DNA of 64,000 bases from Gonapodya prolifera JEL478 (lineage: Eukaryota > Monoblepharomycota > Monoblepharidomycetes > Monoblepharidales > Gonapodyaceae). The notes beneath the pieces were generated by a model, which had not been told where the DNA came from, searched no databases, and saw only the letters and a list, made by a program, of their open reading frames with translations. Location: positions 302,339 to 366,338 of the forward strand of contig KQ965764.1 in NCBI GenBank assembly GCA_001574975.1. The letters are read 5' to 3'. The number at the start of each line of letters is the position of its first letter. Position 1 is the stretch's first letter. This document shows, piece by piece, positions 46,708 through 57,611 of the stretch. The position numbers and the translations under genes are program-made.

Positions 46708-49326
46708 ATGTCCAATCAAGCCGTCGACTCTGCAGCGGACGCAGTCTCATCAGTCGTGAAATCGTCTGACTCGGCGGGAATCGGCGCGGTCGTCAAGGTA
46801 TGCATCATGCTTCCACTTGGCCGTCGTGCCCCGATTTCGTCGCACGGCATCTCGATCCACGTCGCATTCGCACAGGTCTTCAGCAGCTCAACGGGGATCG
46901 ACCTCGGCAACCAGTTCACCAGCGGAGGTCCGTTTTATGCCACAGTTTGCCTTTTCGTCACCTACACATTGCAAACCCGACGCACACACACACTCACCTC
47001 GCGCACCGATCCACCCGCCAGGAATCACCCTCGCCATCCTCGGAGGATCCGTGGCCGCGCTGCGTGTCGTGCTCGACTACGCGGTCGAGTATCTCAAGCG
47101 CAAGTACATCGTCACCGCCGACTTTGAATCAAAGGACGAGAGCTACACGTGAGAGAACACGAGCGAGTCGTCGCGCCTGATACCACGACACTAACACGGA
47201 ACGCACATTCTCGTGGTCTCTTCTGTCCTTCGTGCTACGACGGGCCCCGGTGTCTCATCGGTCTCTCCTGTCCCTCGTCCTCTTTCTACCACGGACCGCG
47301 CAATCTCGTGGCCCCATGTACAGCTGGATCCTCAACTTCCTCGCAGACCACCCCCTCTCCGCAACAACCACCCGCTTCACCGTCGCCACCGACATCTCCA
47401 AACCGGGCGAGGCGAGGTCCGTCAATGAGGTTGCTGAGCGCAGCGTGTGGCAGCAGGGCTTTGGGAAGGAGTTCCTCCCGAAAGTGTTTTTCCTGCCTAG
47501 TCAAGGTGAGCCAGCACCCTTCACGTGAACGTCCAGGGACAACGTGACTCTGGTGTCCTTACGCATCGCATAAACGACGTGTCATTTTGACGCACTTTCG
47601 GGATGAATGCCGTCATCTCTTCACCATTTCGTGCTTCTTTTACGCCAACCCCGTGCTTCACTGCACAGGCTCCCACCTCTTCCGCTTCCACAGCCACCTC
47701 CTGTACCTGTCACGGGCGCGCCCGACACTTCCAGGTGGTGCCATGCCAACGGGATCCGCTGCCATCCCGGAACGAATCTCGATATCGGCGTTTGGGAAGA
47801 GAGAGATCCTCGAGCGGCTCGTGCACGAGGCACAGAGGAAGTGGCTCGAGATTGAGAAGGGCAGGACGGTCATTTATGCGGCGGATCAGTACGGGAATTG
47901 GAGAAGGGCGGTGAGTGTCTGGAGAGGGAGGGGGTTTTGGAAGAACAAAAGACGAAACGTCGGGATTGATCGAGTACCGCGCGAATTGTTCTGACGATGT
48001 CCGTCCTCGGCGCACGCCCCACAGCGCTCTCGCCCCATCCGGCCGCTCTCCACCATCGTACTCGACAGGGGCCTCAAAACGCGTATTGTCTCCGACGTCA
48101 TCGAGTTTCTTCAAAGCGAACGATGGTATGCCGACCGGGGGAGTGAGTGACTTGATGACCTGTTCGGGAATCCCACCCCGTGCGTGTTCCCCCTTCACAA
48201 GTGCATTGGGCTCTAGTACCCTACCGCCGCGGATATCTGTTCTACGGCAGCCCTGGAACCGGAAAGGTCAGGCACTACACAATTGACCCGATCGCCCTCG
48301 TCTGAACCTCGCGTTCTTACTTTACACTCCCACCGCAGACCTCGTTCATCACGGCCCTCGCCGGCCACCTCCGCTTCAACATCTACGTCATCTCGCTCGC
48401 TAACCGAGGACTCACGGACGACAACCTTGTGGAGCTCATGTCCATGACCCCGCCGCGGTGCATCTTGCTGCTCGAGGACGTGGACGCGGCGTTTCGTGGG
48501 AAGAGGGGCGAGGCGGGCGCGGATATTGTCGGGCAGGCTGGGAACAGTTTGACGTTTTCGGGATTGTTGGTGAGCGGGATGGGTCGCTGAGCCTCAGAGA
48601 ACAGGTGTGGTGGATGTAACGTGTTCGTGTTGCGTTGAAGAATGCAATCGATGGTGTTGCGGCACAGGTGAGCTGTTTGGCGCGTGTGTGTCCTACATTC
48701 GAGTGACCACATGGGTACTTGGATCTGGTTACAGGAAGGGCGAATCCTGTGCATGACGTAAGTCCACACAGACTCTGCGCATGTCCTCTTCTATTCCCAC
48801 AACAACAACGCGCCCTAGGACCAACCATATCGACCAGCTTGATCCCGCGCTCATCCGACCTGGCCGGATCGACGTGCGCGTACTCTTTGACAAGGCAAGC
48901 GCATGGCAGGCAAGAGAGCTGTTTGTCAATTTTTACGCCAGGGGCGACGTGGCACCCCCCATGGTGGGTGAAGAGGCGCTCGAGGGGGTCGAGTCTGGGG
49001 GGTCGGAAGTGTCATACGGTGTGGGACAAAAGTCGGCGCGCGGCGACAACAAAGACGCCGAGACAGCCACAGGAGAGGCAGAAAGTACCCCGGCTGTTGT
49101 CTTGGGCTCGAGTGGCGTTGTGGATCAGGGTGCGTACCAGGTGGACTCGAGGTCGGTTGGAAAGCTGGCGGACGAGTTTGCGGGGAAGATCCCCGAGCGG
49201 ACGTATTCGGCGGCGCAGTTGCAGGTGTACCTAATGGATTTTAAGTATGACCCCAGAATAGCCATCAAGAGACTGCCGGGGTTTTTGGAAAGTAACACCG
49301 GGGACACGAAAAAGCAGGCAATGTAG
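46708..49326 (+). CDS. BCS1-like AAA ATPase, copy 1
   Basis: Bcs1-family AAA protein. In yeast, Bcs1 translocates the Rieske protein across the mitochondrial inner membrane. ATG 46708 (MSNQAVDSAADAVSSVV). A membrane helix follows (ITLAILGGSVAALRVVLDYA). The BCS1-specific domain includes FGKREILERLVHEAQRKWLE and VIYAADQYGNWRR. In the AAA module, Walker A is FYGSPGTGK with TS in the next exon, Walker B is CILLLEDVDAAF, and the second region of homology is TTNHIDQLDPALIRPGRID. Two microexons (48641-48667, NAIDGVAAQ; 48735-48757, EGRILCM) sit between Walker B and that region. A variable insert precedes the helical C-terminus (PERTYSAAQLQVYLMDFK). The stop is at 49326. It is followed 195 bp later by a close paralogue. 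Whether it is the true Bcs1 or a paralogue of other function cannot be decided. Confidence 0.85.
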
Positions 49327-49520
49327 ATGGAAGAAGACACGTAACATTCATAGTAGCATTAATACCTATGAGACGGCAAGTGAGGAAAAATGATCGATCT
49401 AGGCGAGTGTTAGGATTTGGCCGAAGCAAGTGGGCAAGGAAGGGCAAGAACAGTTGGCCGAGATAAAACGTCGACGCCATCCCATCGTCTTTGTGTGCCC
49501 ATTGTGTGCCACTACACCCG

Positions 49521-51738
49521 ATGGACCTCGTGACCAACAGCAGCAATGGGACTCTGTTCTCACTTGACTATTTCCCGATCGATTCTTTCGGGGTGGTGGG
49601 ATATGTCTTCCGGATCCTGTCGATGATTGATTGGAGCAACCAATTTACCACTGGTGGTAAGTTGGCTCCAAGATTGCACTCTTCTGGTCATGTATGGCAG
49701 TGGAATCCGAGCAAACTGACCACATAATGTTCCACTCGATGTAGGAATCACCCTTGCGATTCTGGGCACGTTTCTTGCCACTCTGAAAATGATCTTGAAC
49801 TACATTGTGGAAGCTATCAAGAGGGATTGGATCATCACGGCCGAGTTTTCGTCGGAGAACGAGACCTTTTCGTGAGTACGCTCTGTTATCAACCCAACGC
49901 CGCATGTAATTGAGTGAGTGTTTGAAAGTTGGTTGATGGCATACCTCGCTGACCATCCAAGCTCTCGGACGAGCACTCGGTTTTCTGTAGTATCGGACAT
50001 CACGCGGCCGGGCGATAGGCGTTCCGAGAGCGAACTTCTGGAAGCGTCTGCTACCGGATTCGGTACAGAACTGTTGCCTCAAGTTTATTATCTACCTAAT
50101 CCCGGTGAGAAATGCTCATGCCGCCAATTTGACATGTTCTGAGCACCTTACCACACAGGTGACCACATCATTCGCTACCGAAAACACTTTCTGTATCTGA
50201 ACCGCCATCGACTACCCATAAGCCCCGAAGATTGGGGAGGTCAACCAAAGGAAGTCATCTCTATTTCGGCGTTCGGAAGTCGGTCAATTATCGAACAACT
50301 TGTGACCGAGTGTCAAAAGAAATGGATTGAGACGGAGAAGGGCAGAACAGTTATCTACTCTGCTGATCAGTACGGAGGGTGGCGCCGCATGGTATGTCTA
50401 TCAGCGTTGAACATCTTTCCTATTAGCTTGTCAATTTATCCACCACTGACAAATTTCAGCGCTCTCGTCCTATTCGTCCCCTTTCAACAATAGTCCTGGA
50501 CCGTGGAGTCAAAAACCTGATTGTGCGCGATGCTATCGAGTTCCTGAAATCGGAGAAATGGTATGGTGATCGTGGCAGTAAGTTTTCTTCTAACGCCTCC
50601 TGGTGATATGATTGAACTGAGATCGCTGTAAACTTTCCTTGAACCAATCTTAAGTCCCGTACCGGCGAGGCTATTTATTTCATGGGTACCCCGGAACCGG
50701 AAAGGTTTGTGTTTGACAAAGACCTGCAGAAATTTTCCAATTGATTGTGATGGGCTCCCACAGACATCTATCATTGCAGCCCTTGCCGGTCATCTGAGAT
50801 TTAACATCTACGTTATTTCTCTGTCAAACCGGGCACTCACCGATGACAACCTCGTTGAGCTAATGAGTCTGACACCACCACACTGTATTCTACTGCTTGA
50901 GGATGTGGACGTCGCGTTCAAAACGAGAGAAAAGGAGTCCGAGGACAAGTCTAAAGGGGCATCAGGCGGAGGAAGTGATTCCACATCCAGAAGCTTGACA
51001 TTTTCTGGTTTGTTGGTGAGTGTCGGTCAAGCCTGTTGTGGAGGATCGGGGTTTATCTAACTTGGTTACAACAGAATGCAATCGATGGTGTTGCTGCGCA
51101 GGTGAGTCTAAGAGATTGTACGCCCGGGTCCAAGCAGTAGCACTCATGCGTCATGTTTTTGCAATCACAGGAAGGGAGGATTCTTTGCATGACGTGAGTA
51201 CTGCTTTTGACTTCCCCACGACCGTTTGCGTTTTTCAACTCCCTTTTATTTCGTCGCGAGCAGCACCAACCACATAGATCGTCTTGATCCAGCGCTCATC
51301 CGGCCCGGAAGGATTGACGTACGAGTCTTGTTTGACAGGGCGAGCAAATGGCAGTCGCGACAACTGTTCCGCAACTTTTTCTCCGTGGGTGATGTCCCCA
51401 CAAGCTCGCACAAACTGGACAGCCTCGATAACGAAGAGGAAGAGGACGACGAACAGCCCGCCAGTACACCGGACCTTGAAAAGGAGCCCGAACTGTTGAC
51501 GAGGGAGGAACTCTATTCCCTGGCGGAAGAGTTCGCCTCTCGTATACCCGAGCGAGAATATAGCATGGCCGAGCTTCAAGTTTTCTTGATGAGCCACAAG
51601 TACAGTCCGAGGCTTGCGGTTAAAAACATTGATGGGTTGTTGGAAGTGCGTCTGCGGGCGAAAACTCCAGATCCAGCATCCGAAGAACACAACTCGGAAG
51701 AACGATACGATAAAAACACAAATAGCAGCGTCGCGTGA
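49521..51738 (+). CDS. BCS1-like AAA ATPase, copy 2
   Basis: Tandem paralogue of the preceding gene with the same intron layout. ATG 49521 (MDLVTNSSNGTLFSLDYF). Membrane helix ITLAILGTFLATLKMILNYI. BCS1-specific domain: GSRSIIEQLVTECQKKWIET and VIYSADQYGGWRR. Walker A is FHGYPGTGK then TS, Walker B CILLLEDVDVAF, followed by TTNHIDRLDPALIRPGRIDV. The two microexons are conserved at 51075-51101 (27 nt) and 51171-51193 (23 nt). It differs from copy 1 in the Ser/Gly insert after Walker B and in the acidic segment before the C-terminal helices. The stop is at 51738. Copy 2 has lower GC at silent sites, so the duplication does not look very recent. Confidence 0.85.
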
Positions 51739-52278
51739 ATGTAATCTCATAAATGATCTTTGGGCTGAGTTCAAATTGTGAAGTGAGGAGCGAACTCCCT
51801 CGCCTCATGTCTCCTCGCGTCCTCTCCTGTCCTCTCCAATTTTGTACTAAACATGACCGATTATCATTCTGTGAGATGGTAAAGTTATTGGAGTCTTTTC
51901 AGAAAAAGTGCGCGGAGGAAATCTACCAGTCTTATTACGCAGGTAATTTGAAAGAATATAAAAGAAGGAGGATGTTTAAGTGAACACGACGAAATACAAC
52001 AAGAAGATAAGAAGATAATGTGGTTTTTGTGACTAGGGCTCAGCATGTCCAATGGGGGAGCCGACACCTCAATCGCGTCCACAATTGCAGACTTCGGTGA
52101 TCGCGTTTGGCAGTACCTCGTCCAGGTTGCCGGGGGTACTCCATACCAGCGACTGCTACCGACCAACGACTCTACAAATCTTTTCTCTTACGCCGGACCT
52201 GCCTCCCCTGGTCTGGACGTGGAGACCAACCTTCCATATCCGACATCACCTCTTCCAGAAGAAGATTTACCCGCAACG
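51739..52278. other. 5' region of the V-ATPase gene, possibly partly coding
   Basis: Bases 52045-52278 are open and in frame with the V-ATPase start, beginning MSNGGADTSIASTIADFGDR. They may be an N-terminal extension or a translated leader. The rest shows nothing. Confidence 0.45.
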
Positions 52279-55200
52279 ATGTCGCTCTTCAGGTCTGCTC
52301 TGATGAGGTGTGTGCCGAGGCTTCCAGCTTGTATCCTCAGTTTCGATTGCGCTTTGGGAAAGTGCGACTGTGTCGTTGCGTCGCCAAAATTGTTTGATGT
52401 CACATCATATTCATTCTTCTCGAGAGAAGAATGAATGAATAGCGAATGCTTGCTGTAATCATCGGGCTTCGTTGTGTGGCTGACCTCCGTCCCTCGATAT
52501 GTCTCCCATCCTTCATTTACTCACCATGAAAGCCTGACGCGCATTTATGTGCCGTCAGAAATCGCTCAAACTACGTATGCAGAGCTTGGTGAAGTGGGCT
52601 TAATTCAATTCCGCGATGTACGTGCATCCGAGAACTCCACTGGAATTCCAGTCATGGATTGTTAACTTTTCCGTTTCGAGTTCAGCTCAACCCAGAAGTC
52701 AACGCTTTTCAGAGAGCTTTTGTGTCTGAGATTAGGCGCTTGGATGAAATGGAGCGCAAAATTCGTATGTGCTTTTTTTAAAAGTTGGACCCAATGATCA
52801 TGTACGACCTTTGATCCCCTCCACAGGCTTCTTGGAATCACAACTTGAGAAAGCAGGCGTTGTTGTCCAGCCTGTTACCGAGTCCACGCCATATGCGCGT
52901 ATGCGTACACAACAACTCATTGACGACCTAGAAAGCAAGCTCAACGAGCATGAAGGACGCGTTGTGCAAATGAATCAGAGCCAAGAAACGCTCAACAAGA
53001 GGTACCTTGAACTTACAGAGATGAGACACGTCCTTCGTGAGACGGGGACGTTCTTCGATGAGGTGAGTCCCAAAAGTGGTCGCCACAGACCGGATACGTT
53101 AAAGTTGATGTATGTGTCCCCTTCCAGGCTCAGTCTCGTCAAGAGGATCTTTCTGGCGGGGCCGCACAACCTGACGCTCCATTACTCGCATCGGAAGAAG
53201 GTGAAGTGGGAGGTGATCGCGGGAGTGCCAACCTGGGATTCGTGGCTGGCGTTATTCCTCGCAACAAGATGATAGTCTTCGAGCGCGTGCTTTGGCGCGT
53301 CTTGCGAGGAAATCTCTACATGAACGTGGGTTGTTTTTCGCTCACTTTGCGTTCATTAAAATTCACCACTCCGTTTTTACTCCTCGTACTCTAATTTCGT
53401 GTTTTAATAGTATGCTGAGATTGAGGAGCCTATTCGAGATCCCGTGACAGATGAAGTTGTCAAGAAAAACGTGTTCATCATTTTTGCCCACGGCAAGGAG
53501 CTCTTGGGAAAGATCCGCAAAATCTCCGAGTCTCTTGGCGCCACCCTGTACCCTGTTGATGAACACCCGGAAAAGCGTCGCGAGGATGCTATGGAAGTGA
53601 TTGCGCGCATTGAGGACTTAAACCAGGTCCTCGCCAACACCACAAGTACTCGCAAAGCCGAACTGAAAAAGGTGGCCGAAAGTGTGGAAACCTGGAATAT
53701 GATCGTCAAAAAGGAGAAGGCAATTTACTACGCGATGAACATGGTACGCTTATTTTGCGATTCTGATATGGCTGTTTGCTGATGTCTTCTGCAGGCCGAT
53801 TATGATCCTGGCAAGAAGGCTCTCGTTGCAGAGGGTTGGGTTCCAACGCAGTCACTTCCGGCGGTTCAAGGGGCTCTCAGAACTGTTTCGGTGAGGGATT
53901 TTCTTTGTACTCGGTTTCATCAGGACGAATCTAACTTCCTCTTCTGCGATTGATAGGATCGTACTGGAGCGACTGTACCTCCGATCCTCGACGTTGTTCC
54001 GACGAAGAAAGAGCCACCGACGTTCCACCCCGTCAACAAGTTTACGATTGGATTCCAGTCTATCATCGATGCCTACGGCGTTGCCCGTTATCGCGAGGTC
54101 AACCCTGGTCTCTACACGATTGTGACGTTCCCGTTCTTGTTCGCCATGATGTTCGGGGACGTGGGTCACGGATTCTTGATGGCCCTCGCGGGCATCTTCC
54201 TGACGGTGAAAGAGAAGTCTCTGTACAAATACCGAACCGATGAGGTTTGTTGAGCTCGGATGCTTGGAGTTTTCACATGATCTTGATCCTCATCTTTCGT
54301 TAGATGTTCGGGATGGTTTACGGAGGTCGCTACATTATCCTTCTCATGGGTCTTTATTCGATGTACACTGGGCTGATTTACAACGATGTCTTCTCGCTTG
54401 GATTCGAATTTCTTGGAGGATCTGGATGGCACTTCCATACGACTAATGGTGACAAGGAAATCGGATTGCAGACCAAAGTCTATGCCTTCGGTATGGCGCG
54501 CTGCTGCCACTGCGGACTCTAGTGCGAAGTAAATGCTAATGAAATTGTCTTGCGAAACAGGTGTGGACCCGGCATGGGTCCATGCAGACAACAAACTGCT
54601 GTTTGTCAATTCCTACAAGATGAAGCAGGCTGTACTTATTGGTGTGATCCACATGTCTTTCGGTATCATTCTCCAAGTGTGGAACCACCTCCAGTTCAAA
54701 CGTTGGGTTTCCATTTTCTTTGAATTTGTTCCGCAGTTCATCTTTATGGAGGCGATCTTCGGATACCTTTGGTGAGTTATGCTCTGAATTATTGGACACA
54801 ATATGGCATATAACACAATTGTTTTGCTGACAAGCATTTTGATTGTGTACAAGTGGTCCACGGATTGGTACTCGATCGGCAAGCCTCCCCCTGGTCTGCT
54901 CAACGTGCTCATTTATATGTTCCTGTCGCCTGGAGCTATCAAGAATGACACCAAAGTCTATGACGGCCAGGCCACTATTCAAGTTGCTCTTGTGGCGATA
55001 GCTCTCATATGCGTACCTTGGATGTTACTGCCGAAGCCGCTCATTCTTCGAGCTCAGCACAATAAAAAGATGAAGGCGAAGGCGCTCGCACGCGTTGGTG
55101 AAGCTGGACATGATGGGCACGATGACCATAACGGTGTCAACGGCCACCACGATGATGATGACGACGACGATGTGAGGACATCCGTCATCGAGACTCCGGG

Positions 55201-55907
55201 TTGCGTTACTGACTCTCGTCTTGGGATGTTAGCACTTCGAGTTCAGCGAGATTATGATCCACCAGGTTATCCACACGATTGAGTTCTGTCTGGGTTGTAT
55301 TTCCAATACGGCCTCGTATCTCCGTCTTTGGGCTTTGTCCCTGGCCCATGCCCGTGAGTGTGATACGTTAACGGTGTTTTGAACATACTCACTCTTCGTG
55401 CGATTGTGTTAGAGCTTTCTGAAGTCTTGTGGAAAATGGTGATGACGACTATTTTTGGAATGGCAGCCAACGGAGCCGGCCTTGGTGGCATACTTGTTTG
55501 GGCTGCGTTTGCTGCCTGGTTTACCCTTACCATTGGCATTCTGCTTATCATGGAAGGACTCTCGGCATTCTTACATGCCCTGCGTCTTCACTGGGTTGGT
55601 GAGTGAAAATCCGTAAATTGTTGAATGTCCGCTAATATACTCCTTCTACATTTTTCCATCTAGAATTCGACAGCAGTAAGTTCATCGCATCTTTTGCCGT
55701 GTTCGAGTGGTCTATGACAACATGCCGTGCTATTAGAATTTTATGAAGGATCTGGTCGCATCTTTGAACCTTTCAGCTTCTACAGGCTGGACGAGGGGGT
55801 GAGTGAAAAATCTTGTTTTTCGTGGATCGTGACTCTTTCGCTCACAGCTCTTGAAGGAGGATATTGTCGTGCCATTCGACTCCACCGGTCTTGGTGGTGG
55901 ACATTAA
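52279..55907 (+). CDS. VPH1: V-ATPase V0 subunit a
   Basis: Membrane subunit of the vacuolar proton pump that lines the proton half-channels. ATG 52279 (MSLFRSALM) joins across an intron to [20 protein letters not shown], the standard N-terminus. The cytosolic half includes [18 protein letters not shown] and [17 protein letters not shown]. The membrane half includes [20 protein letters not shown], then [14 protein letters not shown] and [17 protein letters not shown], an Asp/His-rich loop, and [16 protein letters not shown] with the essential channel arginine. The last exons give [19 protein letters not shown] and [19 protein letters not shown], with stop at 55905-55907. About a dozen short introns. 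An in-frame upstream ATG at 52045 could add 78 residues. Vph1 or Stv1 type cannot be told apart here. Confidence 0.92.
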
Positions 55908-56084
55908 TTCATCGCCTAAGAGTTTTCACTGTAATTCAACGAAACAAGAAGAGGTTGAGTGTGAGGGTCATAAAAAAACGAATCCCTTTCCCTTTGTCCC
56001 CTGCCCTGGAGGTGCGGATGAGGTGACGGAAAACGTTAGACCGCGAAACACCCGACGAGCATCGACAATCAGTCGAAAGCCCCG

Positions 56085-57239
56085 ATGCCGATGCACTTTT
56101 TTCTCGGCCGTTCTCTCCATGGACTGACTCACACGACGTGGAAAGATCCAATCGGCTTGCAACACACCCTCGTGTGGAAATTTATAATCTTCCTCAACGT
56201 CATTGGTAGTTCCGGTGCATCTCCAGCTAGCTCTGATTACTCTGTCTACTTGAGCACGAGACAAAACTCGGTCGAATCGACCTCATCGAATGACCCCACC
56301 TCGACCACCTCAAGCCCCTCACCGACACCATCCGTGCCGCCAGTTCCCCAAAAAGTTTCCGTCGAAATCGTATTCGTTACCGTTAGTTATGCTCTGGCTT
56401 GTGTTGAAGCTTGTGTAACGCTCCACTACGATACAGGTAGCAGTGGTCTTTACTCTTGTTATTCTCGGGGGAGCATGCTCATTTCTATTAGATAAGGTAG
56501 GACATTTTTTCGGTCAAACTTGCGTTTTCAGAGGAAAGAGACAATACTTTTGGTTCAGCGTGTTTCCCGTCGTGTGCATCCCGATTCCACCACAACATCA
56601 CCACCGGAGCGCCACCCTCAAATGAGCCAGCCGCGCCGTCAAAGTGTCCCAGACGGGACGACATTCCACCATGTTGAATCCTCAAACACCGTGTTCGCGG
56701 ACGATTTTGGACTGGGAGCCGGGATATACCCATACGCGGCATACTTTTCGGCAACTGCTGAGATCGGATATCCAGGTCCTATCACCCCGCTGCCACGAAG
56801 GGAGACGCCGCCGAGGCAAACACAACGGGCGGGTCAAACAGGACAACGATCAAATGACTCCTCCGCGTCAGTGCGAAGGAGAGAAGAATCAGCCCCCTCC
56901 ACCAACGGCGGTACCACATCACAGGAAATGGCGCAGACTGGTTCTCGCCCTACTCTTACTGTGCCAAGCCTTGAAGTTGGCGTAAACTCCCGAATTTCAT
57001 CGGAATCTGGTCATTCCTCCCTTCCTCCCCGTTCGTCTTTCGGATCTCAACGATTCTTCCGTTCATGGGCGGTCAATAGTGGAGATACGTCGCATGATAG
57101 CCACTGGTGGCGTACGCGGCTCCCCGTGTCTGGGCCGCGAACGGAATCGGAAATCTCATTGGGACATTCGTCGGTGTCAGGGTACTCGATTCAGTCGACG
57201 GCGGCATTACTGGGCGCGGCATATGTTCCGTATATTTGA
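56085..57239 (+). CDS. Mid2/Wsc-like single-pass surface protein
   Basis: Predicted type I membrane protein. The start region (ATG 56085) contains a hydrophobic signal-like stretch, LVWKFIIFLNVIGSSGASPA. A Ser/Thr/Pro-rich stalk of about 60 residues follows (SNDPTSTTSSPSPTPS), as in O-mannosylated wall sensors. After an intron the TM helix reads VAVVFTLVILGGACSFLLDK. A further exon starts RKETILLVQRVSRRVHPDS, a basic juxtamembrane region. The Ser/Thr/Arg-rich cytosolic tail ends LLGAAYVPYI at 57239. This layout fits cell-wall or stress sensors but there is no conserved ectodomain. The signal peptide may begin at a later or spliced start. Confidence 0.55.
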
Positions 57240-57611
57240 GGAAGATTCTGTGGTTCGTGGAGTGCATTTCCAGCAATACAAGTTGCGGACAAGCGGTTTG
57301 GAGTCACTGTTACTTAGTTTGCATGTTTAGATTCACGTTTGCATTGTATTGGTTCTTTTCAGATGTTATAATTTTTCGTTTATCGCTTGGATAGCGAAGC
57401 TGTTGTCGGCTTCGCAAGCTTCACCTTGCAACTTTCAACGTCGAACTGAGAGCTTTTTTGTTTGTCTTGGGGAGCAGGACCTTTACCGAAACATCTCTCT
57501 ATTCGGGAATCGGACAGACGCTGTTCCGTCCTTTGCGATCGCCCACAATTTGCAGTCGGTCTTCCTCAACTGCAGTTGCCTGAACTTCTCACAAAGTCAT
57601 CCACCCACGGA
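57240..57611. other. Intergenic, no gene seen
   Basis: Region before the doublecortin gene; its frame is open back to 57462, so a longer N-terminus is possible. Confidence 0.45.

Noticed and set aside
53852-55010. Minus-strand frames opposite the V-ATPase gene
   Set aside because: Antisense shadows of highly conserved V-ATPase exons.
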